A stretch of DNA of 6,564 nt from Phil1 sp964600045 (GTDB lineage: Bacteria; Bacillota; Clostridia; Christensenellales; CAG-138), in NCBI GenBank assembly GCA_964600045.1, contig CAZRHS010000070.1, positions 1 to 6,564 of the forward strand, in the 5' to 3' direction. A program made the position numbers and the translations under genes. This document shows, in pieces, positions 1 through 5,415 of the stretch. Under the pieces are notes generated by a model. The model saw nothing but the letters and a program-made list of their open reading frames with translations. It was not told where the DNA came from and did not search any database. Positions within the stretch are counted from its first letter, which is position 1, and every line of letters begins with the position of its first letter.

Positions 1-2
1 AC

Positions 3-29
3 AAAAAAGAGCCGGTTTCCCGACTCTTT
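3..29 (-). terminator. Rho-independent terminator of the operon
   Basis: On the minus strand an AAAGAG arm, a G-T wobble and a CGG arm pair across a GAAA tetraloop with CCG and CTCTTT, giving a ten-pair stem (plus-strand arms 6-15 and 20-29). The stem runs directly into a T-rich tail (minus-strand reading of bases 8 to 1). This is a textbook intrinsic terminator. It sits about 50 bases after the stop codon of the racemase, the last gene of the cluster, so it sets the likely 3' end of the transcript. The plus strand has no matching T tail, so it looks one-directional. Confidence 0.88.
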
Positions 30-35
30 CTTGCA

Positions 36-53
36 ACTATGACTACTATGACT
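36..53. repeat. Perfect 9-bp tandem duplication in the 3' untranslated region
   Basis: ACTATGACT occurs twice back to back (36-44 and 45-53) between the racemase stop codon and the terminator. It is directly followed by a small inverted repeat, TACCT (53-57) and AGGTA (63-67), with a five-base loop. The repeat is seen directly; no function can be assigned. It may simply be replication slippage in untranslated sequence. Confidence 0.7.
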
Positions 54-78
54 ACCTACTGCAGGTATTTACTGATCT

Positions 79-786
79 TCAGTTCTTCAGCTCGTAGCCG
101 GCTTCGGTGATGGCGTTTTTGGCGAGCACAAGCGTGGGGTCCACGGTGGGGAAGTCCAGCTTATAATCCTTAAACGCTATGGGAAGCTCGGTGCAGCCGA
201 GCACGAAGGCATCCGCGCCGCGCTGCTGCATGGCCTTGAGGGCGGCCTTTACGGGGGCGGTGTCGAAATTGTCGTTGCCGGCCTTTACGCCGTCGTAAAT
301 CATGCTCATTATAAGCTTCTGCTCATCGGGTTCGGGCAGCATGTAATCTATGCCGTTTTCCTCGAAAAGCTTAGCGTATATGCCGGTTTTAACCGTGCCG
401 TCGGTCGCGAGCAGGCAAACCTTTATCTTGCCGCGGCTCTTTATTTCCTTGGCGGTAAGGCGAAGCATGTGCAGTATGGGGCAGGATACGGAGTCCTGCA
501 CGGCGGGGTAGAAATTGTGCGCCGTGTTGCAGGGCATAAGCAGTATCTCAGCGCCCGCGGTTTCAAGGCGCTTTGCCGCGCGCTTCAGCTCATCCGTGGG
601 ATCGGGGCCCTGACCCAATATGGCCGCGGTGCGGTCCGGTATATCGGTATCGGAGTCTATTATAACGTGAATGTGCTTGCGGTCGGAATCCGCCTTTGTG
701 TTCAAAATGATTTTTTCAAACAGGTCGGCGGTGGCCAGCGGACCCATGCCGCCGATTATGCCGACTACTTTCTTTTTCTGTTCCAT
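79..786 (-). CDS. Aspartate/glutamate-family amino-acid racemase (PLP-independent)
   Basis: The protein has 235 residues, the usual length for the Asp/Glu racemase family, which inverts the alpha carbon of an amino acid by a two-cysteine, cofactor-free mechanism in the cytoplasm. The N-terminal GIIGGMGPLAT (residues 9-19) is the family signature. The catalytic pair is visible as Cys86 in MPCNTAH and Cys198 in LGCTELP, one per pseudo-symmetric half, so a true two-base racemase is expected. It lies closer to the aspartate racemase/YgeA/RacX branch than to MurI glutamate racemase, but the substrate cannot be read from sequence. The start is supported by an AAGGA motif four bases upstream of the ATG, and only 12 bases separate it from the stop of the preceding lyase gene. 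It is the last gene of the operon. In context it could interconvert D- and L-forms of Glu, Asp or another amino acid released by the upstream peptidases; that role is inferred. Confidence 0.9.
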   Translation of the reverse strand: MEQKKKVVGIIGGMGPLATADLFEKIILNTKADSDRKHIHVIIDSDTDIPDRTAAILGQGPDPTDELKRAAKRLETAGAEILLMPCNTAHNFYPAVQDSVSCPILHMLRLTAKEIKSRGKIKVCLLATDGTVKTGIYAKLFEENGIDYMLPEPDEQKLIMSMIYDGVKAGNDNFDTAPVKAALKAMQQRGADAFVLGCTELPIAFKDYKLDFPTVDPTLVLAKNAITEAGYELKN

Positions 787-798
787 ATTATCCTTCTT

Positions 799-1770
799 TT
801 ATTTTATATCCGTGGGATCAACCGCGAAGAGGGAGGCCGTGCCGCCGCTGTGCAGGAAAAGCACGGTTTCGTTTTCGCCAATGTTGCCCGTGCGGACAAG
901 ATGCATAAGTCCCGCGAACGCCTTGCCGGTGTAAACGGGATCGAGTATAAGGCCTTCCTCGCGCGCCATAAGGGTTATGGCCTCAAGGCCTTCCTTGGAG
1001 GGCTGGGCGTAGCCTGCGCCGTAGTAGCGCAGAATGTCTATATCCTTGGGCTCAAGGTGCACGTTTTCGCCCATTATCTCCGCCGCGCCGTTAACAAGCT
1101 CCGCCGTAATCTCCTCAAACGGATCATCGCAAACGGCAATGCCCGTAACCTTGCAGCCGCGGCCGTAAAGGATTGAGCCGAGCACAAGGCCGCCGAGCGT
1201 TCCGCCGCTGCCCGCGGTAGACACGATGCGGTCTATTTTAACGTTTTGCCTTAAAGCCTCGGTGAATATTTCCCTTGCGCAGTCAACGTAGCCCAATGTG
1301 CCGAGCGGCACGCTGCCGCCCACGGGCACAAGGTAAGGGGTGTGGCCCGCCGCGCGAAGCTCGTCCGCGATGCGGTCCATTTCCTTATATACGTCGTCAT
1401 ACGTATCCGTATCCACAAAGCGCACATCCGCGCCGAGAAGCTCGTTTATAAGCAGGTTGCCCACCCTGCCCTGCACGCCGCGCTTTTTAAGCACGAGTAT
1501 GGGCTTTATACCCAGCCTGTTGCAGCAGGCCGCGGTAAGCATGGCGTGGTTGCTCTGCGCGCCGCCGGTGGTGAGCACGTAGTCCGCGCCCTTCTGCTGA
1601 GCGTCATAAAGAAGATACTCAAGCTTTCTGACCTTGTTGCCGCCGGTGCTTACGCCGGTCATATCGTCGCGCTTGATATAAATGTTCCTGTTCAGTACGC
1701 GGCTTATGTTGTCAAGCCTGTACATGGGCGTGGGGAACTGGCCAAGGCTGAGCTTATTTGGCATTGCCAT
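799..1770 (-). CDS. PLP-dependent D-cysteine desulfhydrase-family lyase/deaminase
   Basis: With the start at 1770 the protein has 323 residues, typical for the fold-type II PLP family containing D-cysteine desulfhydrase and ACC deaminase. Visible motifs are TGGNKVRKLE (residues 42-51, with the expected PLP-binding Lys46), AQSNH (71-75), the glycine-rich phosphate-binding loop TAGSGGT (185-191), LDPVYTGKA (276-284) with the active-site Tyr280, and HSGGTASLFA (307-316). ACC deaminases normally carry Glu directly after this Tyr and Leu before the final Gly-Gly; here these are Thr281 and Ser308, which favours the D-cysteine desulfhydrase side. Family chemistry is alpha,beta-elimination of a small amino acid, often the D-isomer, giving pyruvate and ammonia. 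A longer reading frame reaching back to 1815 lacks a ribosome site and would overlap the decarboxylase gene, so the 1770 ATG was chosen. That start lies four bases after the preceding stop codon, so translational coupling is likely. The exact substrate is not established. Confidence 0.87.
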   Translation of the reverse strand: MAMPNKLSLGQFPTPMYRLDNISRVLNRNIYIKRDDMTGVSTGGNKVRKLEYLLYDAQQKGADYVLTTGGAQSNHAMLTAACCNRLGIKPILVLKKRGVQGRVGNLLINELLGADVRFVDTDTYDDVYKEMDRIADELRAAGHTPYLVPVGGSVPLGTLGYVDCAREIFTEALRQNVKIDRIVSTAGSGGTLGGLVLGSILYGRGCKVTGIAVCDDPFEEITAELVNGAAEIMGENVHLEPKDIDILRYYGAGYAQPSKEGLEAITLMAREEGLILDPVYTGKAFAGLMHLVRTGNIGENETVLFLHSGGTASLFAVDPTDIK

Positions 1771-1774
1771 AGCT

Positions 1775-3046
1775 TTACTCCTCCTCTTTAAGTCTCGGGA
1801 GATCAAGGAAATCAAACGTTGCGAAATAATCCTTGTTGGTTTCCGCGCGGCGGATAAGCTCGGTTGAGCCGTCCTCCTTCAGCAGAACCTCGGCGCTCCT
1901 CAGCTTGCCGTTGTAGTTATAGCCCATGGAGAAGCCGTGCGCGCCGGTATCGTGGATAACGATTATGTCGCCCTCGGTGATTTCGGGCAGGGGACGGTCG
2001 ATTGCGAAGCGGTCGTTGCTTTCGCACAGCGAACCGGTTATATCATAAATATGGTCGTGCGGCGCGTTTTCCTTGCCAAGCACGGTCACGTGATGATAAG
2101 CGCCGTACATGGCGGGCCTGAGCAGGTTGGCGGCGCAGGCATCGGTGCCTATGAAGTGCTTATGGGTATCCTTGTGGTGAATGGCGGTGGTTACAAGGTA
2201 GCCGGCGGGGCCTGTCATGTAGCGGCCAAGCTCGGTGAATATCTTGGGATGCATATCGGTGCCGCCGAACACCTCGTCATAAACCTCGTGCACCTTTGCG
2301 CCAACGAAGGCTATATCGGTCGCGGTTTCCTCGGGGCGGTAGGGTATGCCAATGCCGCCGGACAGGTTAACAAACGCTATCTCCACGCCAACCTCGTCAT
2401 GCAGCTCTTTGGCCACGGTGAAGAGGAGCTTAGCGAGCGTGGGGTAATACATATTGTCCGTATTGCAGGAGGAAAGGAAGGAATGCAGGCCGAAGTGCTT
2501 TACGCCAAGCGCCTTAAGCTGCTTGAAGCCCTCGGTAAGCTGGGCGCGGGTGAAGCCGTATTTCGCGTCCGCGGGGTTGCCCATTATGGCGGTGCCAATG
2601 CGGAACTCGCCGCCGGGGTTGAAGCGGCAGGAAATGGTTTCGGGTATGCCGCCGTGCTCCTTAAGGAACTCTATATGGGTAATGTCGTCAAGGTTAATGG
2701 TGGCGTTCAGCCTGCGGGCATATTCAAAGTCCTTGGCAGGGGTGTCGTTTGAGGAAAACATTATTCCGTCGCCCACAACGCCTATGGCGTCGCAAAGCAT
2801 AAGCTCGGCATAGCTTGAGCAGTCCATGCCGCAGCCCTCGTCGCGCAGAATGCCCATAAGTATGGGGTTGGGGCAGGCCTTTACGGCGTAGTATTCCTTA
2901 TATCCCTCGTTCCAGCTGAACGCGGCGCGAAGGGCGCGGGCGCGATGGCGAATGTCCTTTTCGTCATATATATGGAAGGGGGTGGGGTACTTTTCAATAA
3001 TCTTTTCCATCTGTGCCTTGTTGAAAGGCAGTTTCTTGTCGGTCAT
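1775..3046 (-). CDS. Divergent diaminopimelate decarboxylase-family PLP enzyme
   Basis: The protein has 423 residues, the usual size for fold-type III (alanine-racemase barrel) decarboxylases. The PLP lysine is Lys56 in YYAVKACPNP (52-61). Other landmarks are SGGIG (229-233, phosphate loop), ELGR (272-275, usually EPGR), RPAMYGAYH (310-318, matching the LysA substrate-binding stretch), CESND (341-345, the CESxD motif contributed by the partner subunit in dimers) and GAHGFSMGYNYNG (368-380, usually GAYG). At 186-194, where relatives have a GLHCHIGSQ-like motif with a PLP-stacking His, this protein reads GLHSFLSSC with Phe190. LysA decarboxylates meso-diaminopimelate at its D-centre to give L-lysine. 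The retained Arg310, Tyr314 and CESND favour such a diamino-acid substrate, but a D-ornithine/D-lysine-type decarboxylase is a possible alternative. The start has AAGGAGG eight bases upstream. The gap to the upstream transglutaminase-like gene is 21 bases. Family assignment is firm; substrate is inferred. Confidence 0.88.
   Translation of the reverse strand: MTDKKLPFNKAQMEKIIEKYPTPFHIYDEKDIRHRARALRAAFSWNEGYKEYYAVKACPNPILMGILRDEGCGMDCSSYAELMLCDAIGVVGDGIMFSSNDTPAKDFEYARRLNATINLDDITHIEFLKEHGGIPETISCRFNPGGEFRIGTAIMGNPADAKYGFTRAQLTEGFKQLKALGVKHFGLHSFLSSCNTDNMYYPTLAKLLFTVAKELHDEVGVEIAFVNLSGGIGIPYRPEETATDIAFVGAKVHEVYDEVFGGTDMHPKIFTELGRYMTGPAGYLVTTAIHHKDTHKHFIGTDACAANLLRPAMYGAYHHVTVLGKENAPHDHIYDITGSLCESNDRFAIDRPLPEITEGDIIVIHDTGAHGFSMGYNYNGKLRSAEVLLKEDGSTELIRRAETNKDYFATFDFLDLPRLKEEE
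1778..1786 (-). promoter_or_regulatory. Ribosome binding site inside the decarboxylase C-terminus
   Basis: The minus strand reads GAGGAGGAG here. These are the last three Glu codons of the decarboxylase and also a strong Shine-Dalgarno sequence, with its GGAGG core nine bases before the ATG at 1770. This decides the start of the lyase gene: the in-frame ATG at 1764 would be about 15 bases away, and the ATG at 1815 lies upstream of the site. Confidence 0.85.
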
Positions 3047-3067
3047 TGCGATATCCTCCTTAAAATC

Positions 3068-4459
3068 TCAGTCAAGTTCTTTGTAGTCCGTCATTACCAT
3101 GCCTGTGGTAACGTTCGCGGGGGAAATGGGGCCGTCGGTATATTCCATCTCGCCGGCCTGGTTATCGTAGGGATCAAAGCGCCAGTAGGTTTCCTCCGGC
3201 TGCATGGGGAACTGGAATTCGCTGTTGGCCACCATCCTGTATGGATCAAGGTTGCCGAAATAGTGGTTCCAGCGGTTCAGATTGCCCGCGCGATAGGCGC
3301 TGCCGCCGAATGAAGCATCCGCGAACAGCCAGCCGTAGGGGGCGATATAGAACTGCGCCCAGTCGTGGTGACCCAGGTCGTAGGGGCCTGCGTAAAGGCC
3401 GCTCTGCCACTTGGCGGGTATTCCGGCGCAGCGGCAAAGGGTTATGAACAGCAGCGCCTGCACGCCGCAGTCTCCCTTAAGGTTCCTGGCGCAGGATTCG
3501 GATATGTTTTCAAGGCAGAAATAATCCGGCATATATGAATACATAACCTTTGTGGTAACGAAGTTATAGAAAGCGTGCGCCTTTTCAAGGTTGTTGGCGC
3601 AGCCCTCGCTAAGCTCCTTTACAAGCGCCTTTATATACGGGGTGAATGTTATATGCGGGGACTGCTCGTTTGTTTCAAACGTGGGCTGTTCCTTGTCCGG
3701 GGTAAGGGTTGCTATGTCGTGATAAGGGGCATAGTTATCGTATTCGTACTCAACGAAGAACTCCTCGTTCTTATCAAGCTTTTCCTCAAAGTATATCGTG
3801 CGCACGGGGGCATCCTCGGGGCAGATAAACTTGGGCGTATGGGATGTTGCGACAATCTTCATGTTGCTCTGCTGCAGGCACTTCGCGGGCAGGGGCAGAT
3901 GTACCTTAACGGTTTTGCCGGGCACGAAAGCATCGTCGTCAATCTTTATGGAGCTGCGTATTTTAATGTGCGCGCCCATGCCGCCTTTTTCGCGCATAAC
4001 CTCCATGGCATGCTCAAGGGGGCTCTTGGTTTGGGTGGGCTTATCCTCGCCCTGGCTGGTGCCGGTGTCCTTTACGCGGGCGCGCTCGGCGTAAGCGGGG
4101 CTGGTTTTAAGCAGGGTCTGGTGGAAGCGGCGGAAATAGTGCTTTTCGCCGTTCACGTATATCCAGCCTATGCGGTTTATGTCCACAAGGTGGTTGAACT
4201 CCTCCTCCGTAAAATCGGGGATGTCCTTATGCACGCGCGCCATGGCCTGCTCAAACGTATAGGGATAGTTGTGGGGCAGGCGGTTTATAATCTCCCTTTC
4301 AACCCTAAGGCAGGCGGCAAGGGGAGCGGTGGTCTTGGGATCCTCAAGGCGCATTTCGATAAGGCGAAGGGCGTTGTCAAAATCGCCTATGTCCTTGTAG
4401 CGGGCTATGTCCTCGGGAAGGCCTATGTCCAGATAACGAATGTCCTCATTCTGATTCAT
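3068..4459 (-). CDS. Cytoplasmic transglutaminase-like protein, probable cysteine peptidase
   Basis: This 463-residue protein has three visible parts. The N-terminal region (about 1-128) is mostly helical with a short aromatic segment around 98-113 (IGWIYVNGE, then FRRF). A polar linker rich in Thr, Lys and Pro spans about 130-147. A beta-rich segment (about 162-245) leads into a transglutaminase-like core (about 270-390). The catalytic triad is complete: Cys331 in KGDCGVQA, His365 in GHHDWAQFY and Asp381 in LFADASFG. No signal peptide or membrane helix is seen, so it should act in the cytoplasm, unlike many bacterial transglutaminase-fold proteins, which are secreted or membrane-bound. Such domains in bacteria are often peptidases or amide-cleaving enzymes rather than cross-linkers. 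Its position between an NlpC/P60 peptidase and a diamino-acid decarboxylase supports a peptide-cleaving role. AAGGAGA lies seven bases before the ATG. The substrate is unknown. Confidence 0.83.
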   Translation of the reverse strand: MNQNEDIRYLDIGLPEDIARYKDIGDFDNALRLIEMRLEDPKTTAPLAACLRVEREIINRLPHNYPYTFEQAMARVHKDIPDFTEEEFNHLVDINRIGWIYVNGEKHYFRRFHQTLLKTSPAYAERARVKDTGTSQGEDKPTQTKSPLEHAMEVMREKGGMGAHIKIRSSIKIDDDAFVPGKTVKVHLPLPAKCLQQSNMKIVATSHTPKFICPEDAPVRTIYFEEKLDKNEEFFVEYEYDNYAPYHDIATLTPDKEQPTFETNEQSPHITFTPYIKALVKELSEGCANNLEKAHAFYNFVTTKVMYSYMPDYFCLENISESCARNLKGDCGVQALLFITLCRCAGIPAKWQSGLYAGPYDLGHHDWAQFYIAPYGWLFADASFGGSAYRAGNLNRWNHYFGNLDPYRMVANSEFQFPMQPEETYWRFDPYDNQAGEMEYTDGPISPANVTTGMVMTDYKELD

Positions 4460-4482
4460 AATGGTTTCTCCTTAAATTTGGC

Positions 4483-5313
4483 TTAAAATACGCTGCCCAC
4501 GCCCAGCACGCCGTTGGCAAGATCGGGGCGATAATCCGGATCGCAGGGAAGGAGGCTGTTTATAACAACGCCGTCGCTGCCCGCGCGGCTGGTGGAATGG
4601 ATATATTTGCCGTCGCCAATATACATGGCAACGTGGCCCTTGAAGAAGAGCATATCGCCCTTCTTTATATCCTTGCGATCGATTTCGTGCACGCAGAAGC
4701 CCTCTTTAATATCCGCGTTGCGGTACATATCCACGCCGTACATAAGATAGCAGCTGCCCACAAGACCGGAGCAGTCTATGCCCAGCGGGCCCTTGCCGCC
4801 CCAGCGGTACTGGGTGCCGAGATACTGCTTTGCAAGGTTTACAACCGCGTTCCTAAGCTCCTCTTCGCCCAAGGTGGGTACGCAGTAATAAGGGCCTACC
4901 TGCAGCGAGCGCATATAGCCCTCCTGCCCGCCGTAAAGGCGAACGTGAGTCCAGCCGGAGGGAGTTTCCTCATCCTCTATCTTTTCAACTATCGCTCCGC
5001 GATAAAGCGTAAGTACAACCAATCCGTTGTGGCCGGGCTTGGCGTGAACGTCTCCGGCGGCGGCCCATACGCGAACAAGCTTGGTGTCCGCGCTCTCGCG
5101 GCGGGTAAGCTCTTCCTTTACAAAGAGCATGTCGTCCTTATGGGCATATGTTTCATAGCGGTAAGGGGTAAGTATTTTGTACCAGCCGCCCTCCAGCTTT
5201 TCGGTGCAGGTTACAACGTGGCCGTACCAGCCCTCGTCGTCGGCTTCCGCGTCAAAAGCGGGGGTGCAGTAATACTGCGCGCAGGGAACGTTAATGATGG
5301 CCTTTTTGTTCAT
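4483..5313 (-). CDS. SH3b-NlpC/P60 peptidase, YkfC-like gamma-D-Glu-diamino-acid endopeptidase
   Basis: The 276-residue protein shows two SH3-like bacterial domains (about 5-65 and 80-140), then an NlpC/P60 catalytic domain (about 152-276). The triad is Cys181 in GIDCSGLVG, His227 in KGHVAMYIGDG and His239 in YIHSTS; the 12-residue spacing between the two histidines is usual for the family. RWGGKGPLGIDCSG is very close to the YkfC-type signature. There is no signal peptide, matching the cytoplasmic YkfC class, which cuts the bond between D-Glu and the diamino acid in murein stem peptides with a free N-terminal L-Ala, rather than secreted cell-wall hydrolases. The SH3b domains in that class help restrict the enzyme to small peptides. 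AAGGAG lies six bases before the ATG. The gene follows the DmpA-type peptidase after a 102-base gap and precedes the transglutaminase-like gene by 23 bases. Family is secure; the precise substrate is inferred. Confidence 0.9.
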   Translation of the reverse strand: MNKKAIINVPCAQYYCTPAFDAEADDEGWYGHVVTCTEKLEGGWYKILTPYRYETYAHKDDMLFVKEELTRRESADTKLVRVWAAAGDVHAKPGHNGLVVLTLYRGAIVEKIEDEETPSGWTHVRLYGGQEGYMRSLQVGPYYCVPTLGEEELRNAVVNLAKQYLGTQYRWGGKGPLGIDCSGLVGSCYLMYGVDMYRNADIKEGFCVHEIDRKDIKKGDMLFFKGHVAMYIGDGKYIHSTSRAGSDGVVINSLLPCDPDYRPDLANGVLGVGSVF

Positions 5314-5331
5314 TTGCTTCTCCTTCTTTTT

Positions 5332-5343
5332 GCCGCTTGCGGC
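5332..5343. other. Short GC hairpin just upstream of the NlpC/P60 ribosome site
   Basis: GCCGC (5332-5336) and GCGGC (5339-5343) form a perfect five-pair inverted repeat with a two-base centre. It ends only a few bases before the AAGAAGGAG ribosome site of the NlpC/P60 gene on the minus strand. Two bases are too few for a normal RNA loop, so the stem would open to three or four pairs in practice. A role in translation initiation is possible but unproven. Confidence 0.4.
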
Positions 5344-5372
5344 GATTGGATATTGTTGCTTTTTATTTTTTC

Positions 5373-5404
5373 GCGCCCGCCGTCATCACGCGGCGGCAGG
5401 GCGC
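5373..5404 (-). other. Stable intercistronic hairpin after the DmpA-type peptidase gene
   Basis: Arms GCGCCCGCCG (5373-5382) and CGGC-A-GGGCGC (5394-5404) pair with ten G-C pairs and a single bulged A, around an eleven-base loop. It begins 11 bases after the stop codon at 5416-5418. On the minus strand it is followed by an A-rich run, not a T run, so it is not an intrinsic terminator for this operon. A 3'-end stabilising or RNA-processing element that sets relative expression of the first gene is plausible. The structure is seen; the role is inferred. Confidence 0.55.
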
Positions 5405-5415
5405 TTATTCGGTAC

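Noticed and set aside
79..786. MurI-type glutamate racemase assignment
   Set aside because: The GIIGGMGPLAT opening and the CNTAH and GCTELP contexts fit the aspartate racemase/YgeA branch better than MurI.
469..1176. A 235-codon open frame on the plus strand
   Set aside because: It is antisense to parts of the racemase and lyase genes and has no supporting motif.
799..1770. ACC deaminase assignment
   Set aside because: The two positions that mark ACC deaminases (Glu after the active-site Tyr, Leu before the last Gly-Gly) are Thr and Ser here.
1771..1815. A 15-residue N-terminal extension of the PLP lyase
   Set aside because: It would overlap the decarboxylase by 41 bases, has no ribosome site, and its residues do not resemble the family N-terminus; the ATG at 1770 has a strong site.
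1937..2752. A 271-codon open frame on the plus strand
   Set aside because: It is wholly antisense to the decarboxylase gene and of low-complexity, hydrophobic composition typical of shadow frames.
3575..4486. A 303-codon open frame on the plus strand
   Set aside because: It is antisense to the transglutaminase-like gene, which has a complete catalytic triad; the antisense product has no family motif.
5373..5404. Intrinsic terminator between genes 1 and 2
   Set aside because: The hairpin is strong, but on the transcribed strand it is followed by A residues instead of T residues, so intrinsic termination is not supported.
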